A stretch of 6,318 nt of DNA, taken from positions 1-6,318 of the forward strand of contig JAOZRM010000180.1 in the NCBI GenBank assembly GCA_029940175.1, given 5' to 3'. The DNA is from Candidatus Sabulitectum sp. (GTDB lineage: Bacteria; Fermentibacterota; Fermentibacteria; Fermentibacterales; JCC-6). The notes beneath the pieces are model-generated. The model saw only the letters and a program-made list of their open reading frames with translations. It was not told where the DNA came from and ran no database searches. Of this stretch, positions 1 to 6,318 are shown piece by piece (position 1 is the stretch's first letter; each line of letters begins with the position of its first letter). The position numbers were made by a program, and so were the translations under genes.

Positions 1-1
1 T

Positions 2-1933
2 CTTGTTGCACGTATCGACAGACTCTCATCCAAATTGAAGGAACTTGTTCAGAAAGCATCAGTTCTGGGTCGGGAGTTCAATATACAGGTTCTTTCTGCA
101 ATGTTGAAGAGTGAGACAGTGCAGATAAATCCACTGCTGGCAGAGGGTGAAACCGAGGCTATCTGGTCTGTTCTCACAGAGATCAGTTTTATCTTCAGGC
201 ATGCACTTCTGCGTGATGTGATCTACGGAATGCAGCTTCAAAAACAGCTGCAGCAACTTCACAGACTTGCCGCTGAGGCTATGGAATCATTGTATGAAGA
301 CGATAAGACCCGATATGCAGCCCTTGCTTACCATTACCGCCGATCAGGTGTTAAGAGAAAAGCAGAGGAATATTTAAAGAAAGCAGCCGATTTTGCCAGA
401 GACGAGTACAGAAATCAGGAAGCTCTTGGTCTTTATGAACAGCTTGCGCTGGAAACAGATACAATTGGAAAGACAATAGAAGCAGAGCTGGAAATATCCA
501 ATATTATGGTGTTTCTTGGGAAATGGGAAGAAGCGGAAAAAATTATTGTTAGTAATACTGAAAAAGCTGTTAAGAACGATCTGAAGGAATCCATGGCAGC
601 ATGTTATGTTAAACATGCTAAACTGCTCCACAGAAAAGGGTTGAACGAGGAGGCTCTTGAAAGTGCTTTTAAAGCAAATGCCATTTACACTTCTATAGAT
701 GACACCATGGGTATTGCTTCTACCCAGAATGTATTGGGAAACATTAATACAATACTGGGAAAATTTGATGAAGCCCTGGAAAATCTCTCATTATCAAACA
801 ACGCTGCTGAAAGAGCAGGAGATCTTAGAACCATTGCCATGAACATTTCCAATATTGGCAACATCTATCTGCATCAATATGAGTTGGAGAAAGCAGAGAA
901 GTACTATAAGCTGGCTCGAATAAAGTGTGATGAAATCAATGACAAACTAACAGCTGCAACGACTTTAGGTAACATGGCAATTTTGTGCTACTACAGACTC
1001 GAGTATGACAAATGCCAGGAACTGTTTGATGAATATATATCTATCTCGGAACAGATAGGAAACAAACAGGCTCTGGCATACATCTATGGAAATATTGGAG
1101 TACTTCACCAGGAACAGAACGATATAGATTCCGCACTGAAGCATTTCAACAAACAGTTGCAAATGGGTTATGAGCTTGGGGATATGTACAATATTTCAAT
1201 TGCAAAACGCCAGATAGGACAGATCCACAGTATTCGCGGTAGTTTTGATCTAGCCTTGGATTGCCTGTTTGAAACTCGTGATATCAGCGGGGAAATAGGT
1301 GATTCCAGAAGCAACTGTATGGCTTATGAGAATATCGCCATGGTTTATCATCGAATGGGTGATTACGAGAAGGCCTGTGAGAATTTCCATGCAGGGATTG
1401 AAATAGCAGACCAGATATCCGAGAAACATGTGTCATCCTACAGCAGGCTCTACCTGTCACAAATATATTTCCGGCAGAACAACTACACATTTGCAAGAAA
1501 ATACATGGATGAAGCCATCGCCATCAGAAGAGAGCTTGAAGATCACAATCAACTTCTTGATTCGCTAATCTTTTCTGCTGAGACCCTGTTGTTAATGAAG
1601 GAATTCAAACTTGCATCTAAGATGATCGCTGAGGCTGAAGAAATCTCCCGTGAAGATCAAATCGACCACAACCAGGAGAAGCTAAAACTTGCAAGGGCTT
1701 TACTGGAAGCACAGGAAACCCCAGAAAGAGCAGAAAAACTTCTTACCCTGTTGAAATCAGAGGTTTCCGGTGATGAGCTGTCTGCCAGAATTAACTTCGA
1801 GTTGTATCGATTGAACGATTCAAAGATCAACCGGGAGGCTGCGCGGAATCTCTATAAAAAGATGTATGCAGAAGTCCCAAGATCTGAATTTCTGGAGTAT
1901 CTTCAGAAGTTGGATGAAAAAGGTACACCCTGA
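2..1933 (+). CDS. C-terminal part of a STAND/AAA-type signalling protein with TPR array (5' end outside window)
   Basis: The frame is open from the first bases to TGA at 1931-1933, giving 643 residues with no start needed inside the window. The first codons read LVARIDRLSSKLKELVQ, then ASVLGREF, the conserved winged-helix segment that follows the ATPase module in many bacterial adenylate-cyclase-, kinase- or regulator-linked AAA/STAND proteins. FRHALLRDVIY (about residues 65-75) is the second hallmark of that segment. The rest is helical and TPR-rich, with at least eleven units (see repeat entry). No signal peptide or membrane segment is visible, so it is probably a cytoplasmic protein that senses or scaffolds through its TPRs. 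The upstream effector (cyclase, kinase or DNA-binding domain) cannot be seen. A TTG at 35 could be mistaken for the start, but conserved coding sequence continues upstream of it. The family assignment is good; the exact output is unknown. Confidence 0.88.
   Translation, partial: LVARIDRLSSKLKELVQKASVLGREFNIQVLSAMLKSETVQINPLLAEGETEAIWSVLTEISFIFRHALLRDVIYGMQLQKQLQQLHRLAAEAMESLYEDDKTRYAALAYHYRRSGVKRKAEEYLKKAADFARDEYRNQEALGLYEQLALETDTIGKTIEAELEISNIMVFLGKWEEAEKIIVSNTEKAVKNDLKESMAACYVKHAKLLHRKGLNEEALESAFKANAIYTSIDDTMGIASTQNVLGNINTILGKFDEALENLSLSNNAAERAGDLRTIAMNISNIGNIYLHQYELEKAEKYYKLARIKCDEINDKLTAATTLGNMAILCYYRLEYDKCQELFDEYISISEQIGNKQALAYIYGNIGVLHQEQNDIDSALKHFNKQLQMGYELGDMYNISIAKRQIGQIHSIRGSFDLALDCLFETRDISGEIGDSRSNCMAYENIAMVYHRMGDYEKACENFHAGIEIADQISEKHVSSYSRLYLSQIYFRQNNYTFARKYMDEAIAIRRELEDHNQLLDSLIFSAETLLLMKEFKLASKMIAEAEEISREDQIDHNQEKLKLARALLEAQETPERAEKLLTLLKSEVSGDELSARINFELYRLNDSKINREAARNLYKKMYAEVPRSEFLEYLQKLDEKGTP
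470..1834 (+). repeat. Eleven TPR-like units in exact 40-residue (120-base) register
   Basis: Within the TPR gene, the turn-plus-helix-B motif (for example LGKWEEAEKI, LGKFDEALEN, GDYEKACEN) recurs at bases 515, 635, 755, 875, 995, 1115, 1235, 1355, 1475, 1595 and 1715, always 120 bases apart with no insertion or deletion. Helix A of the middle units carries a GN[IM] motif (GNINTI, GNIYLH, GNMAIL, GNIGVL). The 40-residue spacing, rather than the canonical 34, is the form found in kinesin light chain, LGN and Rap/NprR-type TPR superhelices that bind peptides or proteins. The last unit (from 1715) is the most divergent. DNA-level identity between units is low, so this is an old protein repeat and not a recent tandem duplication. 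Confidence 0.85.
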
Positions 1934-1996
1934 CAGATTCTATTTCAGTATCTGCCGCAAGTGATCTGGGTGTGCTTCTTGAAGACAATTACACAA

Positions 1997-2024
1997 GAAA
2001 GGCCAACCTTTCGGCTGGCCTTTC
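1997..2024. terminator. Bidirectional hairpin terminator between convergent genes
   Basis: A 9-bp perfect stem (GAAAGGCCA at 1997-2005 with TGGCCTTTC at 2016-2024) encloses a 10-base loop that can form two further C-G pairs around TTTC. It lies 63 bases after the stop of the TPR gene and 16 bases after the stop of the LCCL gene on the other strand, where a shared terminator is expected. The T run is short on both strands (TTTC on +, TTTCTT on -), so termination strength is inferred from stem stability and placement. Confidence 0.75.
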
Positions 2025-2040
2025 AAAAAAACTCATTATC

Positions 2041-2394
2041 CTACTCGACTGAGTAGCTTCCGCTCCATGATCCGTAGTCCCAGCTTGTTACATCGTTCTG
2101 GGTGGAACCTGTGTAGGATTCTTCACCGGGAAGAATGGTAACTACTACTGTACCAGTTTCTCCATCTCCCAGAGCACCGGCATGAACTGCAGCTCCTGCA
2201 AGATATGAATCATCTGTGTAGATGTCTGTGCCCCATACGCTTGTTGATGCATCTCCAGTTACCTGGAAAGTGAGTGACTCACCAACCTGGTCACGGTAAG
2301 CTGTAAGATTACCGGGATCTTCGGCTGGTGGCTCTCCGCAGCCCATAAATGCCACAAGAACCAGTCCAAGAATGATTGCAAGATTCCTTGTCAT
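2041..2394 (-). CDS. LCCL-domain lipoprotein
   Basis: The product has 117 residues. Residues 1-19 (MTRNLAIILGLVLVAFMGC) form a short lipoprotein signal peptide with the acceptor Cys at 19; the lipobox FMGC is slightly atypical at -3. A short polar, Pro-rich linker follows. The remainder (about 28-117) matches the LCCL domain (Limulus factor C, Coch-5b2, Lgl1), with YTDDSYLAGAAVHAG, the strand VVVTILPG and the ending GSTQNDVTSWDYGSW then SGSY. The cysteines of animal LCCL domains are absent, as is usual in bacterial members. It should sit lipid-anchored in the envelope; the ligand is unknown. The start is the ATG at 2394, because the in-frame TTG at 2421 lies upstream of, and would translate through, the Shine-Dalgarno. 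The gene is monocistronic, convergent with the TPR gene and divergent from the 329-residue gene. Confidence 0.85.
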   Translation of the reverse strand: MTRNLAIILGLVLVAFMGCGEPPAEDPGNLTAYRDQVGESLTFQVTGDASTSVWGTDIYTDDSYLAGAAVHAGALGDGETGTVVVTILPGEESYTGSTQNDVTSWDYGSWSGSYSVE

Positions 2395-2404
2395 TTCTCT
2401 TATT

Positions 2405-2412
2405 CCCCTCCT
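2405..2412 (-). promoter_or_regulatory. Ribosome binding site AGGAGGGG that sets the LCCL start
   Basis: Read on the minus strand, AGGAGGGG lies 10 bases before the ATG at 2394. It sits inside the stretch that a longer reading from TTG 2421 would translate, so it selects the shorter protein, whose first residues form a proper lipoprotein signal. Confidence 0.75.
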
Positions 2413-2580
2413 GTTGTGCAAAGAACAGATTCTTTTGTACCATAGTTATTTGATACTCACGATAGCGAAGAAATCTGCTGAATGCTATTGCCTTAATCGA
2501 TAATGTGCGTGAGATTGAAAATACATTGTGATAGTGACGCAGTCAACAGGAATGGACACAGGAGATTAACTATTTAGATA

Positions 2581-2610
2581 TTGACGCGTGTATGCTTGTG
2601 ACTCTATTCT
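2581..2610 (+). promoter_or_regulatory. Candidate sigma70-type promoter for the 329-residue gene
   Basis: TTGACG (2581-2586, five of six matches to the -35 consensus) is followed after 18 bases by TATTCT (2605-2610, four of six to the -10). Transcription would begin near 2616-2618, about 50 bases before the gene start and immediately in front of the AGGAG that precedes the mini-ORF. It is a consensus match only, with no experimental support, and promoter consensus in this lineage is unknown. Confidence 0.45.
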
Positions 2611-2628
2611 CTTGCAACAGGAGTAAAA

Positions 2629-2640
2629 ATGCAGATGTAG
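2629..2640 (+). other. Three-codon leader mini-ORF (Met-Gln-Met) with its own Shine-Dalgarno
   Basis: AGGAG at 2619-2623 stands five bases before an ATG, an ideal arrangement. That ATG is followed by CAG, ATG and a TAG stop, giving only M-Q-M. The mini-ORF lies 28 bases upstream of the 329-residue gene and in a different frame, so it is not an alternative start. It could be a translated leader that affects expression of the downstream gene, a decayed start, or chance. Confidence 0.35.
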
Positions 2641-2668
2641 AAACGAAAATTGAAACAGTGGGGAGCGC

Positions 2669-3658
2669 ATGAGAATTAAGTTGAACACGCTATCAGAGAT
2701 GCCGATTGCCGTTGACAGCTACGGTGAGAAAGTTTCGATCATGCTTAATCTGGGAAGTCATCTGAGGGAACAGCCTTTTGCCGTAATTGAGAAGAAGATG
2801 TTTGGAGGCAAAGGAGAGATATTTGCCCAGGATCGATACATCAGTTTCAAATCCAATGGTAGTTTCTCGAAGCTGAAGAAAGAGAAAACGGTAAATTACT
2901 CAGACATTGTTGAATTTGAACCATTTAACGGCTCCACTGGCCTTGAATGGAATTTTGTTGGAAACACCGGTAAGTTTACTATTGGCTTAGTGTTTTACGG
3001 TAAGGTGAAGGGAATCGGCCCGCAGAACATTTTCTGGTACGATCTCAAGGAATTTCCCGCACGGTCAGGCGCTTTCTATAAGCTTCTTTCAGACGTGATA
3101 CCACGAACAGGTCTAACTGCAAACCTTAAAACTTCTGCTGTAAAGAACCAGCTGGAAGAAGCCATGGCAGTATTTTATGGAGACAAAACCGCAGAGGATA
3201 TCGGGTTGAAGCTTTCTCTGGCTGACGTAAAGTATCCGGGGTTTTCTGCATTGCAGATTGCGTTCTCTACTTTGCTTGCCGCCACAACAACTGCAACAGA
3301 TAGTACCAAAGACTCATATCTTGATCTTTTCAAAAGCCTGGACAGTATTTACATCAAAATCCTGAAAAAACTTATGATTGACTACAATGCAAAACTGGGT
3401 AACTTGTTTACCCGTGAGCAGAAAATTTACGAAGCCGACGAGAAGTTTCAGCGGTTATCCTCATTGTGGTACCTCAGGCAGATAATGAATCTGCACTTTG
3501 CTGAAAAGAATTTACCGGAAGACGAAAATCTTGCATGGCCTTTTAAGGTTTTGAAACCAAGGGCAAGAACCTATAGAGGAGGCAAGGTTACATCTGTTGA
3601 GATCAAACTCCCTGAACCGGAGATTTACGAGGAAGCTATCGCGAAGCTGGAGAAGTAG
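2669..3658 (+). CDS. Unrecognised 329-residue cytoplasmic protein
   Basis: I do not recognise this family. ATG at 2669 has GGGGAG at 2660-2665 with a short 3-base spacer, and an in-frame TGA at 2651 rules out a longer N-terminus. No signal peptide, membrane helix or cysteine is present, so a soluble cytoplasmic protein is likely. Residues about 35-145 are beta-rich with alternating aromatic and charged strands (GEIFAQDRYISFKSNG, NYSDIVEFEPF, FTIGLVFYGKVKG, NIFWYDLKEF), resembling a bacterial PH-like or GRAM-like fold; this is an inference from pattern alone. Residues about 155-280 are mainly helical and include a small-residue stretch (STLLAATTTATDS) and a long amphipathic helix (DSYLDLFKSLDSIYIKILKK). 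A basic patch (KVLKPRARTYRGGK, 293-306) precedes an acidic C-terminal helix. It is transcribed alone, divergent from the LCCL gene and convergent with the CotH gene. Confidence 0.8.
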   Translation: MRIKLNTLSEMPIAVDSYGEKVSIMLNLGSHLREQPFAVIEKKMFGGKGEIFAQDRYISFKSNGSFSKLKKEKTVNYSDIVEFEPFNGSTGLEWNFVGNTGKFTIGLVFYGKVKGIGPQNIFWYDLKEFPARSGAFYKLLSDVIPRTGLTANLKTSAVKNQLEEAMAVFYGDKTAEDIGLKLSLADVKYPGFSALQIAFSTLLAATTTATDSTKDSYLDLFKSLDSIYIKILKKLMIDYNAKLGNLFTREQKIYEADEKFQRLSSLWYLRQIMNLHFAEKNLPEDENLAWPFKVLKPRARTYRGGKVTSVEIKLPEPEIYEEAIAKLEK

Positions 3659-3661
3659 CTT

Positions 3662-5656
3662 TCATCTTATTACAGTTGCAAGTTCAGATATTACACTTTG
3701 CTCCTGTGAGAACCGGAATGCATAAACTCCTGCCGGTAGTAAAGATGTATCGACCGTGAAGGTTTGGATATTGCTAAGGGCTCCCTGAAATGGAGCAGAA
3801 ACAAGTCTTCCTGTGATGTCGTAGATGTGGAATAATGCTATGCCCGGTCCACCGGTTAATGTCAGTTCGATAGAACTGGAGCGTATTGGGTTTTCGAAGA
3901 GGATTCCAAGGGTGGTTGATGGGGGAGAACCTCCCTCTTCCTCCTCTTCCGGCTCTGTGTTCGTATTGGGAGCTCCGGGAGTTGGATATGCCTGAAATGC
4001 CCACTCCTCCCCGGTATCAGGCCAGCGCCCCCATGAAACATCATCTTCAATATCCGGAAATGTGATCCAGTCGACAATAACCGAGCCCTGCATCAGGTAG
4101 ATTTCCTCTCCGTCCTTGTCCAGCTTGAATTCAGCATGAAGAGAACCCTGATCTGTGTCTTTGTCTGCCCAGATCAGCATGTACTCTCCCGGTTGGATCA
4201 CAGTATCCGGAAAAGCGAATTTATAGGGAAATGCCATGTCATCAGTAAGGTAGTATTCTGAGAGATTAATAGATTCAGTACCTGTGTTTGTTATTTCAAT
4301 CCAGTCGTCGTACTCTCCGTCAGTATCTGAGATGGTTGAATCGTTCCCTGCCATGATCTCATTCAGAATGAGTTCATCAACCGGTTCCCAGCTACCGAGA
4401 AGGAACGTGAGGTAATCGTGTCTGTTCTCAACAAATGTGGCCAGAGCCGGGGCAAACCTGCCTGGTCCGATTGGCACATTGTAATCCATGGCGTCTTCAA
4501 ACTGATTCGGAGTGTAGATACTCATAGGAGGTTCTTCAAGGTAGACCCATTCACGAATAAGATCCCGCATATCCTCCATCCGGGTAATCAGCACAGCAGG
4601 ATCTGCTGAAGTGGCCATCAGTTTTCTAAAATGACCCTCATAGACATTGCAGTACTCGTCAACACTCCACAGTACATCTGCAAGAGGTCTGCTCTCACTT
4701 GGGTCAATGTTGGTCCAGTATGGGTCCAGCTGCTGAAGCTCACTGATGGAGTAACCCCACCAGTTAAAGCATCCAAACGACTCGTTCATGTCCCATTCAC
4801 CGAAAACAAATCTGTCATCTCTGTCAGCGCAGTAGAGGTAGTAGTTCACACCTCTGCCAGCATAGCTGTCTAGATTGACCAGAAGGTTATCAACTGCGAG
4901 AAGTGCAAGAGCCGTATTTATATCCATCACAGAGGAGAGAGAGTCGGGCAGATCTTCAACCGGAGTATTACCCAGGAGATAAGTCAGTTCCACCAGTGAA
5001 GACCAGTCATTGGTGCTTTCATTAGTTTTTAGCTCGTAATCCCCGTAGTAATAAGATTCATCCCAGCCCAGAAACTCCAGTGACCCGTGATTATCTCCCT
5101 TCCACAGGTTGCCGTCTTCACCGGAGCCGAACCTTTCATCTATGAAATGCTTGTCAAACTGCTCTACCAGCGTATACAGGCCCCAGTAGGTGTCGTTTAT
5201 GTAGAGAGCGGCAAATGTGGTTCTTGGACAGGGGATCCCTGCCGCAACTGCCACTTCGTAAGCTGATGCCTCTCTCACAAAGCTGGGATCGTTGAAGTTG
5301 CAGTTCAAATTGAGTTTATACAATCCCTCGATGTTCTGATCATCAATGAATACGTCAAGATCGATTTTGAAAGATTTTTTCAATGTATGATTGGTCTGGT
5401 AACTTGAACCGCCCTTGAATCTTACCCCCACAGTTTCAAAATTGTAACTTTCCCATACAAACGATGCTTCAAGATAGATTTCATCATCGTAGTTATCGAT
5501 TAAGATATCCCAGAAATCAACATCTTCAAAGTACAATCGGATCTCCTGTACCTGGTTCTCCTCGAAGAGAGGATGATCCGAAGGCTGAAGAGCGGCAATT
5601 GCTGTTTCCGGAATCAGAGTCAGCATAGTCGCTAAAAGAAAAAATGTTGTTTTCAT
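3662..5656 (-). CDS. Secreted CotH-kinase-family protein with lamin-tail domain and C-terminal sorting tail
   Basis: The product has 664 residues. A Sec signal peptide (1-21, likely cut after AIA) is followed by a CotH domain at about 35-420. Visible CotH motifs are VGVRFKGGSS (77-85), KKSFKID (93-99), DPSFVREASAYEVA (123-136), LYINDTYWGLYTLVEQFDKHF (151-171), the GNLWKG segment (182-187), LVNLDSYAGRG then NYYLY (259-275), and FGEWDMNESFG (285-295) with the presumed catalytic Asp 289. CotH proteins are atypical secreted kinases; the Bacillus member phosphorylates spore-coat proteins. A lamin-tail domain follows at about 426-535 (LILNEIMAGND, DDWIEITNTGT, GEYMLIWADKD). An acidic linker EPEEEEEGG (568-576) leads to an 80-residue tail (585-664) with IYDITGRLV and LPAGVYAFRF, the form of type IX or FlgD-like sorting domains in FCB bacteria. 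It should be exported and possibly surface-attached. Start ATG 5656 has GGGGGAG five bases upstream. Confidence 0.9.
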   Translation of the reverse strand: MKTTFFLLATMLTLIPETAIAALQPSDHPLFEENQVQEIRLYFEDVDFWDILIDNYDDEIYLEASFVWESYNFETVGVRFKGGSSYQTNHTLKKSFKIDLDVFIDDQNIEGLYKLNLNCNFNDPSFVREASAYEVAVAAGIPCPRTTFAALYINDTYWGLYTLVEQFDKHFIDERFGSGEDGNLWKGDNHGSLEFLGWDESYYYGDYELKTNESTNDWSSLVELTYLLGNTPVEDLPDSLSSVMDINTALALLAVDNLLVNLDSYAGRGVNYYLYCADRDDRFVFGEWDMNESFGCFNWWGYSISELQQLDPYWTNIDPSESRPLADVLWSVDEYCNVYEGHFRKLMATSADPAVLITRMEDMRDLIREWVYLEEPPMSIYTPNQFEDAMDYNVPIGPGRFAPALATFVENRHDYLTFLLGSWEPVDELILNEIMAGNDSTISDTDGEYDDWIEITNTGTESINLSEYYLTDDMAFPYKFAFPDTVIQPGEYMLIWADKDTDQGSLHAEFKLDKDGEEIYLMQGSVIVDWITFPDIEDDVSWGRWPDTGEEWAFQAYPTPGAPNTNTEPEEEEEGGSPPSTTLGILFENPIRSSSIELTLTGGPGIALFHIYDITGRLVSAPFQGALSNIQTFTVDTSLLPAGVYAFRFSQEQSVISELATVIR

Positions 5657-5661
5657 TATTT

Positions 5662-5668
5662 CTCCCCC
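5662..5668 (-). promoter_or_regulatory. Ribosome binding site GGGGGAG of the CotH gene
   Basis: On the minus strand GGGGGAG stands five bases before ATG 5656. It fixes the start that gives a complete signal peptide. The run of five G is unusual and resembles the G-rich sites of the LCCL gene and the 329-residue gene. Confidence 0.7.
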
Positions 5669-5718
5669 GTTCGTAAAGTAGGTAAATATTCCGGGAGAGT
5701 AAATTGAGGGTTAATCTT

Positions 5719-5734
5719 TTGTAACAGATTGTAA
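5719..5734. repeat. Two TTGTAA copies one helical turn apart upstream of the CotH gene
   Basis: TTGTAA occurs at 5719-5724 and 5729-5734, a 10-base spacing that places both on the same DNA face. An overlapping short inverted repeat (AATCT 5713-5717, AGATT 5726-5730) lies in the same place. The site is about 63-78 bases upstream of the CotH start in the divergent spacer, so it could be a regulator site. The elements are short and AT-rich, so chance is quite possible. Confidence 0.2.
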
Positions 5735-5859
5735 GAAAACTGAAATCATGCGAATATGGTTCTATCGATGTGCGTGGCTCACCCTGCTGTGTTCATTCTC
5801 CATTTTTCGATGCATAGTATCTACTTGTGTTTCGGGCTTTTCTAGAACTGCTGTCAGAT

Positions 5860-5863
5860 GGAG
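5860..5863 (+). promoter_or_regulatory. Ribosome binding site GGAG deciding the nuclease start
   Basis: GGAG lies six bases before ATG 5870. An in-frame ATG also exists at 5858 but has no purine-rich site in front of it and overlaps this GGAG, so 5870 is preferred. Confidence 0.65.
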
Positions 5864-5869
5864 TTTGTT

Positions 5870-6318
5870 ATGCTGCAAAACAGTTTTCTGCATGTTCCTT
5901 CCATAGGTGCAAAAACAGAGAAGCGGATATGGGAGAGCGGTATCGCGTGCATGAACGATTTTCTGGAAGAACCTCCAGCTTTTCTTTCTGCAGGTAAAGT
6001 GGATCTGATCTGCCATCACATTGGAATTTCAAATCAGAAAATAGCCTCGGGTGAACCGGATTACTTCTGTTCCAGTTTTGCGTCAGGCGATCACTGGAGG
6101 ATATTTAAAGAGTTCAGGTATCTAACTGCATACGTTGATATTGAAACTACAGGTCTTGGTGGGCCGGGAGATATTATCACCACTATTGCGCTGTACGATG
6201 GAGACAATATTTTTTATTACGTGAACGGCAGTAATCTCCATGATTTTGTTCATGATATTCAGAAGTACAAAGTTATCGTTTCATACAATGGAAAGACTTT
6301 TGATATTCCTTTCATAGA
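5870..6318 (+). CDS. YprB-like RNase H-fold (DEDD) exonuclease, 3' end outside window
   Basis: The 149 codons visible run past the right edge. The N-terminus LQNSFLHVPSIGAKTEKRIW (2-21) followed by ESGI resembles the helix-hairpin-helix-like start common in these proteins ("IPGIGAKTE...LW"). The nuclease motif I is YVDIETTGL (88-96), with metal-binding Asp 90 and Glu 92. The second motif is SYNGKTFDIPFI (138-149), with Asp 145 as the next acidic ligand. This is the pattern of the RNase_H_2 / YprB 3'-5' exonuclease family, related to the DnaQ fold. The substrate is not established; a nucleic-acid processing role in the cytoplasm is expected. The last acidic motif lies beyond the window. The reading frame is limited upstream by TAG at 5843. 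The gene is divergent from the CotH gene across 213 bases. Confidence 0.88.
   Translation, partial: MLQNSFLHVPSIGAKTEKRIWESGIACMNDFLEEPPAFLSAGKVDLICHHIGISNQKIASGEPDYFCSSFASGDHWRIFKEFRYLTAYVDIETTGLGGPGDIITTIALYDGDNIFYYVNGSNLHDFVHDIQKYKVIVSYNGKTFDIPFI

Noticed and set aside
1918..2041. An open +1-shifted frame running past the TPR gene stop (reads ...TDSISVSAASDLGVLLED...), suggesting a frameshifted C-terminus.
   Set aside because: It has no start or ribosome binding site, runs straight through the terminator hairpin, and the TPR protein already ends plausibly at 1933.
2041..2421. Longer reading of the LCCL lipoprotein from TTG 2421.
   Set aside because: The extra residues would be translated from the Shine-Dalgarno and would put charged residues ahead of the lipoprotein signal; ATG 2394 fits better.
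2457..2512. Inverted pair CTCACG / CGTGAG in the LCCL upstream spacer.
   Set aside because: Six bases each, 44 bases apart, with no extension; expected by chance.
3644..3661. Hairpin AAGCT/AGCTT at the end of the 329-residue gene as a terminator.
   Set aside because: Only five base pairs with an 8-base loop and no clean T run; too weak to call.
3936..3951. CTCTTCC-type short tandem repeat.
   Set aside because: It simply encodes the poly-Glu linker of the CotH protein on the reverse strand.
4418..4873. Two short open frames on the + strand within the CotH gene.
   Set aside because: They lie antisense to well-conserved CotH coding sequence, with no recognisable product or ribosome binding site.
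5792..5820. Possible promoter TTCATT, 17 bases, TAGTAT ahead of the nuclease gene.
   Set aside because: Only three and four of six consensus matches; not distinguishable from chance.
5762..6019. Open frame of 85 codons on the minus strand.
   Set aside because: It is antisense to the start of the nuclease gene, which has clear DIETTG and YNGKTFD motifs; the minus-strand product resembles nothing.

Overview
The window looks like a chromosomal segment of a Gram-negative-type bacterium of moderate GC, possibly an uncultured FCB-superphylum lineage. That placement is an inference. It rests on a secreted CotH/lamin-tail protein ending in a type IX-like C-terminal sorting tail, a small LCCL lipoprotein, and large signalling-type TPR proteins. 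No single marker gene fixes the taxonomy. There are no RNA genes, mobile elements or CRISPR arrays.

Layout, left to right. (1) Bases 2-1933 (+) hold the C-terminal part of a large TPR protein whose N-terminus lies off the left edge. It starts in a winged-helix-like segment typical of STAND/AAA signalling ATPases and continues into eleven TPR-like units in an exact 40-residue register. (2) A strong hairpin at 1997-2024 serves as a shared terminator for this gene and the convergent LCCL-domain lipoprotein gene at 2041-2394 (-). (3) A 274-base divergent spacer carries a plausible sigma70-type promoter and a three-codon mini-ORF with its own Shine-Dalgarno. These precede an unrecognised 329-residue cytoplasmic protein (2669-3658, +). 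(4) That gene converges, with only three bases between stop codons, on a 664-residue exported CotH-kinase-family protein (3662-5656, -). (5) After a 213-base divergent spacer, a new gene on the + strand (5870 to the right edge) encodes a YprB-like DEDD exonuclease (RNase H-like). It is cut by the window end.

The genes alternate in strand, so no multi-gene operon is visible. Each appears to be its own transcription unit and no common pathway can be inferred. Two products are envelope or extracellular proteins (LCCL lipoprotein, CotH/LTD protein) and three are probably cytoplasmic (TPR regulator, 329-residue protein, nuclease). I see no complete new multi-gene system. The least explained items are the 329-residue protein, the mini-ORF in its leader, and the bacterial LCCL lipoprotein.
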